Source: UBA695 sp042691655
Lineage (GTDB): Bacteria > Verrucomicrobiota > Verrucomicrobiia > Chthoniobacterales > Chthoniobacteraceae
Length of the DNA stretch: 64,000 bases
Assembly: GCA_042691655.1 (NCBI GenBank)
Contig: CP170506.1
Coordinates: 2,852,001-2,916,000 of the forward strand
Direction: 5' to 3'
Below are positions 8,994 to 17,214 of the stretch, one piece after another; position 1 is the first letter of the stretch, and each line of letters starts with the position of its first letter. A program made the position numbers and the translations under genes. Under the pieces are notes generated by a model. The model was given only the letters and a program-made list of their open reading frames with translations, searched no databases and was not told where the DNA came from.

Positions 8994-11168
8994 ATGATTA
9001 CCTTTGACGGCACTGTTTTTCACCTCCGCACCCGCGGGACCAGTTATGTATTGCGGGTTTTGGATGGCCACCTACTCCATGCCTACTGGGGATCCTCGCT
9101 GCGGCAGCCCGAGGTGCTGCATCTTGGAGTGAAGCGGGATGGCTCATTCGCCCCTATTTTTACTTTGGATGGCGAAACGGTTTCCCTGGATTCCCTCCTC
9201 CATGAATACCCCGACTATGGCCGAGGCGATTTTCGCTCCCCCGCGTTTGAGGTGGAGGGCTCCAATGGCACCACCGTGAGTTGCTTCCGCTACGTCAAGC
9301 ACGCCATTCAGCAGGGTAAGGCGCCGCTAGCCGGGCTTCCTGCCACCTATGTGGAAGCTCCAGAGGAAGCGGAAACCCTGGAGATCTTTTTGCGCGATGA
9401 ACTGACGGACGTTGAAATTTTTCTATCTTATTCAGTGTTTGACGATTTAGATGCCATCACCCGCTCGGCCCGGTTTGTTAACGCCGGAGCCGCCCCGGTT
9501 CGCCTGCTGCGGGCTCTGAGCGCCTCGGTGGACTTCCCGGAGGCCGACTTTGACTTCCTGCAACTGAGCGGCGCCTGGGCGCGCGAGCGGCACATCGTTC
9601 GCCAGCCCCTTCGTTCTGGCGTCCAGTCCGTCGAAAGCCGTCGTGGAGCTAGCAGCCACCAACAGAGCCCGTTTGTCGCCCTGTTGGAGCCCAGTGCCAC
9701 CGAGGATCGGGGCCGCGTCTACGGCCTCAGCCTTGTCTATAGCGGCAACTTCCTGGCTCAGGCCGAAGTCGATCAGCTTTCACAGACGCGCGTGACCATC
9801 GGCATCAACCCGTTCAACTTCACTTGGCGGTTGGATCCCGGCGAATCGTTCCAGACCCCCGAAGTCGTGCTCATTTTCTCCAACGAAGGCCTCGGTGGCC
9901 TCTCCCACCGCTACCACCGGCTTTACCGTCAGCGCCTTTGTCGTGGCATTTGGCGGGACAAAATCCGCCCCATCCTTATCAACAACTGGGAAGCCACCTA
10001 CTTCAACTTCAATGCCGAAAAAATCGAGGCCATCGCCGACACTGCGGCCCAACTCGGCATCGAGCTCTTCGTTCTCGACGACGGCTGGTTTGGCAAGCGC
10101 GACGACGACCGCTCCTCGCTGGGCGACTGGACGCCCGACCTTAAGAAACTCCCGGCTGGCTTGCCCGACGTTGTTCGGCGGATCAACGCCAAGGGAATGG
10201 AGTTTGGCCTCTGGTTCGAGCCGGAAATGATCTCTCCCGACAGCGACCTCTACCGCGCCCACCCCGACTGGTGCCTGCACGTTCCCGGACGCGGCCGTAC
10301 CGAGAGCCGTCAGCAGCTCGTCCTCGACTACTCCCGGCAGGACGTGTGCGACGCCATGGTGGAGCGCGTCTCCGCCATCCTCGCCTCAGCGCCCATCAAA
10401 TACGTCAAGTGGGATATGAACCGCCACATGACGGAAGTCGGCTCCGCCCTCCTCCCCGCTGAACGCCAGCGCGAGACCGCCCACCGCTACATGCTCGGCC
10501 TCTACAACGTGCTCGAGCGGATCACCACCGCCTTCCCCAAAGTCCTCTTCGAGAGCTGCTCGGGCGGCGGCGGCCGCTTTGACGCGGGTATGCTCCACTA
10601 CATGCCGCAGACGTGGACGAGCGACGATAGCGATGCCGTCGAACGGCTCAAAATCCAGTACGGCACCAGCCTCATCTTTCCCACCAGTACCATGGGCGCG
10701 CACGTCTCTGCCTGCCCAAACCACCAGGTCGGCCGCAACACTTCCATTGAGATGCGCGGCCACGTGGCCATGTCAGGCAACTTTGGCTACGAACTTGACC
10801 TTAACCGCCTGAGCGACGAAGAACGGGGAATCGTCCGGCAGCAAGTTGCCACTTGCAAAGAACTGCGAGGCCTGCTGCAAAACGGCATCTTCCACCGGCT
10901 GCGCAGTCCGTTCGAGGGGAACACTGCGGCATGGATGGTGGTCAGCGAAGACGGCTCGCAAGCTGTCGTCTTCCACTTTCAGGTTCTTTCCCGGCCCAAT
11001 CCACCCAGCGCCATCGTGCGGCTGCGCGGGCTGGATCCCGAGGGCCGCTACCGCGTGGCAGAGTTGGACCGGACCTTCGGCGGCGACGTGCTTATGCACG
11101 CCGGGCTCCAGTTTCCCGCCGCGGGGCATGACTTCAGCAGCCACATGTGGCGCCTCACGCGAGAATAG
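8994..11168 (+). CDS. Alpha-galactosidase, GH36 family
   Basis: 724 residues, the usual length of bacterial GH36 alpha-galactosidases, which release alpha-1,6-linked galactose from raffinose-type sugars and galactomannan. The signature is clear: LFVLDDGWFGKR, GLWFEPEMI, then KYVKWDMNR with the nucleophile Asp near residue 474. CSGGGGRFD follows, and then WTSDDSDA with the acid/base Asp near residues 544-545. N-terminal beta-supersandwich, central barrel and C-terminal beta domain all appear present. No signal peptide, so a cytoplasmic enzyme is expected. It stands alone behind the large secreted enzyme (225-base gap without a recognisable gene). Start ATG lacks a clear Shine-Dalgarno. Confidence 0.93.
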   Translation: MITFDGTVFHLRTRGTSYVLRVLDGHLLHAYWGSSLRQPEVLHLGVKRDGSFAPIFTLDGETVSLDSLLHEYPDYGRGDFRSPAFEVEGSNGTTVSCFRYVKHAIQQGKAPLAGLPATYVEAPEEAETLEIFLRDELTDVEIFLSYSVFDDLDAITRSARFVNAGAAPVRLLRALSASVDFPEADFDFLQLSGAWARERHIVRQPLRSGVQSVESRRGASSHQQSPFVALLEPSATEDRGRVYGLSLVYSGNFLAQAEVDQLSQTRVTIGINPFNFTWRLDPGESFQTPEVVLIFSNEGLGGLSHRYHRLYRQRLCRGIWRDKIRPILINNWEATYFNFNAEKIEAIADTAAQLGIELFVLDDGWFGKRDDDRSSLGDWTPDLKKLPAGLPDVVRRINAKGMEFGLWFEPEMISPDSDLYRAHPDWCLHVPGRGRTESRQQLVLDYSRQDVCDAMVERVSAILASAPIKYVKWDMNRHMTEVGSALLPAERQRETAHRYMLGLYNVLERITTAFPKVLFESCSGGGGRFDAGMLHYMPQTWTSDDSDAVERLKIQYGTSLIFPTSTMGAHVSACPNHQVGRNTSIEMRGHVAMSGNFGYELDLNRLSDEERGIVRQQVATCKELRGLLQNGIFHRLRSPFEGNTAAWMVVSEDGSQAVVFHFQVLSRPNPPSAIVRLRGLDPEGRYRVAELDRTFGGDVLMHAGLQFPAAGHDFSSHMWRLTRE

Positions 11169-11305
11169 ATTGGCTCTCAGTTCTTGTCGCAAACCCAAGG
11201 TTTCAGTTGAGTCGCCAATGATCTGGGCTGTGCGGGGTATCCTGCTGCAACATTCACAATTCTATAGTGCAGGTGGCAACCATCAGGCATTACTGATACA
11301 GGCCA

Positions 11306-12493
11306 TTATTTCGTGCCATCACTAGAGGGATCAGATGGGCGTGCAGAACTTAGCAGACTGTCCAATCCCGTCGTGATCCTGACCTTCTTATCCGAGTAAT
11401 ATTGCAAGGTGATGCGGATGTCCGAGTGGCGGAGAGCCCGGGAGGCGGCGAAAATCCCCATGCTGTTGGCGATGACGGAACCGCACTCCTTCCGGAGTTC
11501 GTGGAGCTTCTTGCGGGCGGAAACACCCTTGCTTTCGAGCCAGGCGTAGAGGGCTTGGAAGTCGCGCTCAGCGCGGTAGTTGGCCCGGCTGATGTGGTAC
11601 CGGGGTGGGTTTGCTGATTCGATGACAAATTCTCCCTTGGCCTGGTCGTGGTAAGGTTGAAACAGCGTGGCCAGTTCCAGGGCGAGGTCCACCTCGGCAG
11701 CGCTCTCTTCACTCTTGGGCTGGAAATAGCGGGTGCGCTCGATCCGGATGACCTGCTTCTCGAAATCGACGGACGACCACAGAAGGGTGTCGATCTCCCG
11801 CTTGCGGAGACCGCAGAGGAGGGCGAGGCAGAAGAATTTGAACTGCTCCCTCCGTTCAGGCACCTCGCACAGTTCGTTTTTGGCATCGCGGATCAGTGCC
11901 GCCGGATCGATGCGGCTGCTATAGCGGGTAGTGGCCCGGCGACGTTCAAGCTTTACGGTGGAGAACGGTAGAGGATCCGGAAGATCGAGCCGTTTTTGGG
12001 CGAACTCCAAGGCCTTCGCTGTGAAAAGAGAACGAGCGTTCCGGAGATGAGCGTTTACGGTATTCACCGCTCGGCTGTAATCAGCCGGGGAGTCCTTGTG
12101 TTTGTCCAAGTAGCGGAGCTTCCAATCCTGGATCGCCTCTGCCGTAAACAAATCGAGCCGCGTAGCATCGACTAAGGCTCTCCACTGCTGGTTGCCTTTG
12201 CCTTTTGCGCAGAAACGAGATTTTTCGCCTTTGAGGTTCAAGAGGTCCGCAGCGATACGGCGCAGGGCTGCACAGTAGACCGAAAACGTGGTGACGCGGT
12301 AATTCGTCGTAGCTGACACCTCGCGGATCAGATCTCCGATGGTAGAGCGCTCCGGCTTCACCTCGACCGGCTCCGGTAGAGGCTTGTAGATGGCGAGTGT
12401 TTCCTCCCAGCCCCGGGAATGGAGGCTCAGGTAAATGTCCCGAGCCTTGGTGGCTGCTGCATCCTTGTTCGGAGTAGATTCTAACTTGTCCAC
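11306..12493 (-). CDS. Tyrosine site-specific recombinase (integrase)
   Basis: 395 residues. The C-terminal catalytic domain shows the phage-integrase residues: Arg near 230 in CGLRKREID, the HELR box (His 331, Arg 334), a His in LRHSD (near 356) and the nucleophile Tyr in LQYYSD (near 365). The N-terminal half looks like a core-binding SAM-like domain with basic helices. The gene starts about 110 bases from a 3' tRNA-gene fragment (12605-12649), which is the usual relation between a tRNA-targeting integrase and its attachment site. It probably integrated an element whose other parts are decayed or lie elsewhere. The gene looks intact. Confidence 0.9.
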   Translation of the reverse strand: MDKLESTPNKDAAATKARDIYLSLHSRGWEETLAIYKPLPEPVEVKPERSTIGDLIREVSATTNYRVTTFSVYCAALRRIAADLLNLKGEKSRFCAKGKGNQQWRALVDATRLDLFTAEAIQDWKLRYLDKHKDSPADYSRAVNTVNAHLRNARSLFTAKALEFAQKRLDLPDPLPFSTVKLERRRATTRYSSRIDPAALIRDAKNELCEVPERREQFKFFCLALLCGLRKREIDTLLWSSVDFEKQVIRIERTRYFQPKSEESAAEVDLALELATLFQPYHDQAKGEFVIESANPPRYHISRANYRAERDFQALYAWLESKGVSARKKLHELRKECGSVIANSMGIFAASRALRHSDIRITLQYYSDKKVRITTGLDSLLSSARPSDPSSDGTK

Positions 12494-12604
12494 TCATGTC
12501 TTGATGGGGTATTTTGTACGTATCTGTATACCATTACATTACAATTGATTAAAGAGGACATGCCGGGACAGATGCGGACAAAAGTATTACTCTGAAATAC
12601 GAGA

Positions 12605-12649
12605 TTCGTAATCAGGAGGTCACGAGTTCGAATCTCGTCATTGGCTCCA
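12605..12649 (+). other. 3' half of a tRNA-Thr(CGU) gene, probable integrase attachment site
   Basis: The segment reads as an anticodon loop TTCGTAA (anticodon CGT), 3' anticodon strand TCAGG, variable region, a perfect T arm (ACGAG, loop TTCGAAT, CTCGT), the 3' acceptor strand CATTGGC, discriminator T and an encoded CCA. The expected 5' half (acceptor GCCAATG, D arm, 5' anticodon strand) is absent: the bases upstream do not pair. Such 3' halves are left at the distal end when an element integrates into a tRNA gene. The neighbouring integrase supports this. By that logic the element lies to the left and the intact tRNA gene is outside the window. Confidence 0.7.
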
Positions 12650-12705
12650 TTACGCCCTTGATTCCAAGGTGTTTTTAAAAAGCGAATAAATCCGCAGAAA
12701 GCCGC

Positions 12706-12726
12706 TGTGCTAAATTACTGTGCTAA
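12706..12726 (+). repeat. Short direct repeat TGTGCTAA
   Basis: TGTGCTAA occurs twice, at 12706-12713 and 12719-12726, 13 bases apart, about 60 bases past the tRNA fragment. Spaced short repeats next to an att core could be integrase arm-binding sites, but they are short and could be chance. The rest of 12650-12818 shows no gene. Confidence 0.3.
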
Positions 12727-12818
12727 TTTTAGTTGGCCTGTAAACCATTCCGCAGTGCATCCCCGTGTCCGCCTCAGAAATTTTAGTCTCAAGGTCGTTG
12801 CTCGAGTTTCTGAAACTG

Positions 12819-14302
12819 TCAGCAATAGGAGAGTGGATAACCGATAAAGCGATATTTTTGGCTCAGTCGCCCTTTGCCCGGAATATGCCGAAGCCTTAAA
12901 ATCTTCTGCAAGCGCTTCGCGGCGAAGTGAATCTGGCTATGCCGGAATCGGTCGAGACCCCGAAGCTGCTTTAGCAGGCTTGGGTTGGGCATTTGATGCT
13001 CGAAACCGGCTATCCAGCAAAGTCCCGAGGGCCGTGCCTGTGTTCCCCATGGTGGCTGCCGCCCCGTGGCACTGGCAACAAGATGCCGAATCAACCGCCG
13101 CAGGGAATAGGATGCATTCGCAGGGCGGCGTCCTTTGGTATTTGCTTTTTCTTTTTCGATGGCTCTCAGGAACTGGTCAACCGTCGCCATGATCTTGCCG
13201 CGGTGTTTCTGTTCCGATGACTCGCGGATTCGGGTCTGACCATCGCAGCGAATGCGGTAACCCACATAATCCACCCATTCGTCGGCTCCTTTCGCCCAAC
13301 GGTAAGGTTGGCGCGATTTGGCATGTTTTCCCAGTGGACGATTGCAGGGATGAGCCGGGAGCTGGAGTTCGCGAAGGGCACCAACATAAGCCTTCCACGC
13401 CTTTTGCGCCAACCAAAGGCTGGGCGAGATGATGATAATGTCATCGCAATAGCGGCTGTAAAATAGATTGTTGGTTGGCCCGACCGCCTTGGCCACAGCC
13501 CGGTCAGCGTAATCCAAAACGATATTTGCCACAATCGGTGAGAGCGCGTTCCCCTGCGGGATTCCAATTTTCGCCGTATCAAAGTGCGGCACGAGGCTTT
13601 TTAAGGATTCCTCGGGCCAGGCAAAATAGGCTTTGGGATGCTTTTTGCGTAATTCCGGCTCAGCTTGACCGCGCACTACTCGCCGGAAATCATACGCCGC
13701 CAACATGGCCTCCACAACGACCCACGCCCGCCCGCAGATGTGCCGCCCCTCCCTGGTGGCACGTATCGTGGCTTTTTTACACGCTGCACGGATGACATCA
13801 TGGCTGACGGAGTAAAAAACGACTGGATATCTGTTTCGGCAGCCCACATAGGCTAATCCTCGAATCTCCTCCGAAAATCGGCCAACGCACCGAAAGCACC
13901 ATGGTGCCCCGCCACCACGTCTTTTTTGGGCTCACGGAACGCGTAAGAAGCGTCCGACCACTGCGAATCGAGCTGTGAACGCAAATAACTTGCCACGGTC
14001 GAGGCAATGACGGTTTCGATCAAATTGGACCGAATGATTGGGCGGTAGGCATTGCCAGCCTTGAGTCGGGGAAAAACTTCCAAAGACCGGAACCGAAATT
14101 GCCCATCAAGCGCCCGTTTGCGGATTCGCTCCACCAGCGATTCCAAGCGCCCGAACCAACCGGCTCGCCTCACCTCAGGCAAGCTCAACTGACGCTCGAT
14201 CAGAACGTGCAGCGCTTTTTCCAAAAGCCTTTTGGAGGAGCCCCCTTGACGACATTTTGTGCGGACCCGATGCAACTCCCGCCTGGACGGGAAAGCAGCC
14301 AT
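12819..14302 (-). pseudogene. Reverse transcriptase gene broken by a stop and a frameshift
   Basis: Two adjacent ORFs together make one RT. The upstream ORF (14302-13853) carries the N-terminal fingers (FPRLKAGNAYRPIIRSNLIE, SYAFREPKKD) and ends at an amber codon (13855-13853). Reading on in the same frame gives AETDIQSFF, the RT motif A with its catalytic Asp. At a run of six T the sense then jumps by -1 into the downstream ORF (from 13847), which has GIPQGNALSPIVANIVL (motif B) and YSRYCDDIIII (YxDD). No maturase or HNH domain follows, so it is not an obvious group II intron protein. Class unknown (defence-type, retron-like or other). Two lesions suggest a dead gene, although sequencing error cannot be excluded. 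Confidence 0.75.
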
Positions 14303-14819
14303 CAGTTCCGCGTCTTCCCCAAGCGGAGGTTTCTGGAGACTTTTCAGACCCTGCTTGGGATCCGCTTTGCCTCTTCGCCTTGCAAGCCGGGCACGCCGCT
14401 TGCAGAGTTATTCCCGTATTCTTTCGTCGGTAAACCACTCTGCAAGGCAGCGTCCAGGATGAGGGAAAGGCACGGCGGTCCTTTTTTGCGTTGGTTTTCC
14501 CTTCCTGTCTCCATAAGGGCAATGACCCTGTGCATCGATCTGGCACAGCCAAACGGAGGCGCCTTTCCCTCCGACACCGTACCCTCCAGACAAAAACCGG
14601 CCAGCCTTCCGCATGGCGGAGACCGCCAAACAGTTAAAATAAGGTGGCTCGGGATTCATCCAATCTCTTATGGGGTGTTCAACGTGGACGACAAGGGAAA
14701 ATTACACTGAATTCAATATTTCAACACCCACCGCCCAGTTCAGAGCAGAAAACCGTCGAATAACCCCAGAGTTCCCCCCTACGGCGTGGAGGGGGATTCC
14801 AAAGGGGGAGCGAGGACAA
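14303..14819. other. Non-genic stretch upstream of the RT, with inverted repeats
   Basis: No convincing gene on either strand. A perfect 10-base inverted repeat (CTTGCAGAGT at 14399-14408 with its complement at 14437-14446, 28-base loop) and a 7-base one (GGGTGTT at 14673-14679 with AACACCC at 14722-14728) are visible. The RT frame stays open for about 36 very basic codons upstream of its ATG. The stretch could hold a structured RNA belonging to the RT, or could simply be decayed sequence. Confidence 0.4.
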
Positions 14820-15008
14820 TCACTCGCGCCCTCTTTGGTCGGCAATGATCTTTTGGACGTCATAGCCATAATACCAGAGAAGGGAGAGAGCAAAGCCGAT
14901 AACACATAGCTCAAACCCGGCGAGGAAGATCAACGTCAAGCGCCACAGGAGTATAATTATTTTCGAGGCTATACAGAGGGCGACGGCAAACCAGATTACA
15001 TAAATCAT
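14820..15008 (-). CDS. Small hydrophobic membrane protein, unknown
   Basis: 62 residues. Almost the whole chain is hydrophobic, with two probable transmembrane helices (about residues 1-22 and 27-47) and a short charged C-terminus (VQKIIADQRGRE). An AGGA lies about 14 bases before the ATG. It sits on the same strand as the surrounding mobile-element remnants. The family is not recognised; it could be an element accessory protein. Confidence 0.45.
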   Translation of the reverse strand: MIYVIWFAVALCIASKIIILLWRLTLIFLAGFELCVIGFALSLLWYYGYDVQKIIADQRGRE

Positions 15009-15083
15009 ATGGGGGACAATTCCTTTCGACGGAAGTCCTGACGCATTGGCGGGCTGCGACAGCCCCGACCGCCAACGCGATTA

Positions 15084-15461
15084 TTAGAGACGCCCATGGT
15101 TTCGCTCGTAAGCGGCAACGATTTTGAGGAACTTCTGGAACGACGGAGCCACAACCGGGGTATTGGGTAAAATCAGTGTGCCCTTGATGACTTCCTTGAC
15201 TGCGCCCGGGAGCGAAACCCTATCAGCCCATATGAGTTCCAAGCACCAGAACTGAAAATAGGTCGCGAGCTGTTGGTGGGTGCGGAGCGAAAGGTTATCC
15301 GTCGTATGGAACTCGGAATTTAGATCCAAAAATTGCTCGAAAGCAACCACCTGAGCTTCTGCAACCTGGGCAAGATATTCGTTAATTCCAAGCAGCCGAA
15401 GGACGAGGCCAGGGGGATCCGTTTCAGCTTCATTATGTACGAGCACTGACATTATGCGCAT
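15084..15461 (-). CDS. Hypothetical protein in mobile-element remnant
   Basis: 125 residues of ordinary soluble-protein composition with probable amphipathic helices (for example AQVAEAQVVAFEQFLDL and FQKFLKIVAAYERN). No signal peptide, no metal or nucleotide motif. It lies 75 bases upstream of the small membrane protein on the same strand. Codon content looks coding, but the family is unknown to me. Confidence 0.5.
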   Translation of the reverse strand: MRIMSVLVHNEAETDPPGLVLRLLGINEYLAQVAEAQVVAFEQFLDLNSEFHTTDNLSLRTHQQLATYFQFWCLELIWADRVSLPGAVKEVIKGTLILPNTPVVAPSFQKFLKIVAAYERNHGRL

Positions 15462-15871
15462 CCATATATCGCGACAGACCTCGTTTATTAGGATGGAAAC
15501 CGCTGGGTAATGGTAGGTGGTAGGGAACCGGAGCTTGCGTTCCCGTTACTCGAGCTTGAGGATCTGATCGTCAAATGTCGGCTTGGTCCGAACCGGTACG
15601 ATGGGTTCGCTGAGCTCGGCTTGTGTTGAGGGAATGAATTGAACGTTTATCATTGGTTATTTGGATTGGTGTTCTTGTTGTGAAGCGGCCCTTGCCACTT
15701 CGTTGTCCGCCGGACTCCGGTTTCCCTTCGTTCCTGCGGTTTACACCTTCCTTTTCCCGTGCGCCGATGCGGCGAAACCCTGACAAGGGTTCGCTGCTGC
15801 GTCATCCGATTCGACTTAAATAGAGCAACTCATAATGAGGTACCACACCAGTGGCCCCGTCGCATAAGGCA
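15462..15871. other. No gene seen
   Basis: About 400 bases without a convincing reading frame on either strand. The only candidates are short, arginine-rich frames typical of random GC-rich sequence. Confidence 0.5.
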
Positions 15872-16258
15872 CTACAACTTCGGTATATTTTCCCTTTCGC
15901 GCTGCTTCGCAAGCCGCCCCTCAAGTTCCTGTCTTACCAGTCGTGAACTTTTTAGGGTAACCATCGGCGTCAGGTTCGGCATGAAGAAGAAAATCCCCTC
16001 AGCCACGCCAACGGCCTCCTGGGCCAGCGCGAGCCGGGCTGGACAGGTCGCCTCCTTGTTGCACCAGCGGCAGTATTCGCAGAGGGCGGGTTGCTTCGTT
16101 GTGTCGTGATACGCAACCACGACCCGCTCCACGACAGCCTTGGCTTCGGCATAGGTGAAATGGATCGTCACCAATTCCCGCTGGTCGCAGAAGAGAAGAT
16201 ACGCAGTCCATTCCGAAGCAAAGTACACGTCCATGAGGCCGAGGGCGTAGGCCGCCAC
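15872..16258 (-). pseudogene. Phage-type nuclease, C-terminal fragment (DUF2800/PD-(D/E)XK-like)
   Basis: The frame reads WVAAYALGLMDVYF, then a four-cysteine cluster CEYCRWCNKEATC, as in the C-terminal iron-sulfur or zinc region of phage and Cas4-like PD-(D/E)XK nucleases. The catalytic N-terminal two thirds are missing. The fragment begins exactly where a phage ATPase fragment stops (about 16258-16264), so a deletion fused two genes of a phage recombination module. Its C-terminus and stop look intact. Function of the ancestor: DNA-end processing during phage recombination (family knowledge). Confidence 0.6.
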
Positions 16259-16587
16259 CCAAAATCCTCGATGCTAGTCTTGTTGCTGCGCTGGCAGATG
16301 TGCTCGATTAAGAGCTTTTCGAGCCAATCCGCCGTATCAATGACGAATGTACGGAAATCTTGGGCTTCAGAGCCGAGCGCGGTGATCACAGAGGTCACCT
16401 CCTCCCACGACTTCGGGGCGAGCAGGCGGACGATGTCCAGATGATGCGAGCCACCCTCAGTGTCGAGGAATACCGGCGACGGGCATTGGGATGCAAGGGT
16501 TGATTTGCCAATCCCTTCGGGACTGTAGATGACCGCTTTTTGTGGTCTCTGAATACGCCCCGTTTGCAGGGTAAGTGTGTGCTTCAT
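16259..16587 (-). pseudogene. Phage nucleotide-binding protein (Sak4-like P-loop ATPase), N-terminal fragment
   Basis: From the ATG at 16587 the product shows VIYSPEGIGKSTLAS (Walker A), FLDTEGGSHHLDI and a Walker-B-like FRTFVIDTADWLE. This is the layout of Sak4/AAA_24 phage single-strand annealing ATPases, usually near 220 residues. After TSIEDFG (residue about 108), where relatives continue with a YGKGY-like motif, the sequence switches to the neighbouring nuclease in another frame. The rest is deleted. The frame itself continues as nonsense to 16168. Confidence 0.65.
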
Positions 16588-16674
16588 GGATGAGTTGGAA
16601 CGTTGTGTGGGTTCCCCATGGCGCGTTTTGCGCATGGGTCACCTGGGGCACCACGTCAACTTGGGAGGACTTTG

Positions 16675-16899
16675 TTACGAAGCGTCCTCGTAAATTGATT
16701 CCTTTGGAACTTGGCATCGTTTGGCTGAGTCAATATCACGCTGTCGTTTCTGGTGACGGCGACTCAGTTGGTCAAGCACCTCTCTTTGTGTCACGCACCG
16801 TCGGGGCAGGAAGTTGGCCAGCAATTCCACGATGTCCGCGCAGCTCAGCAGCGGTACCGTTTCGGCATATAGCATTCGCTCGCGTAAGCTAAATAGCAT
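16675..16899 (-). CDS. Hypothetical small protein
   Basis: 74 residues, charged and probably helical, containing two cysteines and a basic middle (LSRRHQKRQRD). Its start lies 2 bases after the stop of the preceding small ORF (16902-17129), which suggests translational coupling. Nothing recognisable; possibly a small phage or element protein. Confidence 0.35.
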   Translation of the reverse strand: MLFSLRERMLYAETVPLLSCADIVELLANFLPRRCVTQREVLDQLSRRHQKRQRDIDSAKRCQVPKESIYEDAS

Positions 16900-16901
16900 A
16901 G

Positions 16902-17129
16902 CTAACCGTCCCGGTCAGCCGTCCTAAGATCGAGACCGAGGGCGACGATGCGTTTGGGAAGGTCATCTCCGAGAAGGGCGGCCAATTCATAGATATCCCG
17001 CCCTCGGACCAAAACAATGCGCCGAATTTCTCTGGGAAGTTTGGCGGAACGCCCGGCCAGATCGGCGACGTTTTTCAAGGATGCTTCTGACAAAGGGAGA
17101 GGAGCCGATGATGTCCCCTCCCGTTGCAA
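16902..17129 (-). CDS. Hypothetical protein, possibly the rest of a frameshifted membrane protein
   Basis: 75 residues from a TTG start. The composition is good for a real protein (SLKNVADLAGRSAKLPREIR, DIYELAALLGDDLPKRIVAL). It overlaps, one frame away, the end of a small membrane-anchor ORF (17075-17194). A one-base change in the GGGAGGGG run would join them into a single anchored protein of about 100 residues. No family recognised. Confidence 0.4.
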   Translation of the reverse strand: MQREGTSSAPLPLSEASLKNVADLAGRSAKLPREIRRIVLVRGRDIYELAALLGDDLPKRIVALGLDLRTADRDG

Positions 17130-17194
17130 AAGATAAAAACGAGGAGCAAGAGAGCCCCTAAGAAAGCGGCGAAAAAGAGAAGTCCCCGTTTCAT
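17075..17194 (-). CDS. Small membrane-anchor ORF directly behind the TonB receptor
   Basis: 39 residues from ATG 17194. A short basic start is followed by one strong hydrophobic helix (FFAAFLGALLLLVFIF) and a Cys, which resembles a signal anchor or lipoprotein leader. It starts 20 bases after the stop of the TonB-dependent receptor, so it is likely co-transcribed. The end of the ORF (GRGHHRLLSL) looks out of frame, while the overlapping frame (16902-17129) looks coding. A frameshift is therefore likely. Confidence 0.4.
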   Translation of the reverse strand: MKRGLLFFAAFLGALLLLVFIFCNGRGHHRLLSLCQKHP

Positions 17195-17214
17195 CGTGTT
17201 GTTATTGAGGGTTG

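Noticed and set aside
12819..14302. RT as a group II intron or diversity-generating retroelement
   Set aside because: No maturase/HNH domain, and no variable/template repeat pair or accessory gene seen nearby; the class was left open.
14099..14710. 203-codon open frame on the plus strand
   Set aside because: Overlaps the RT N-terminal frame antisense; no motif or plausible start.
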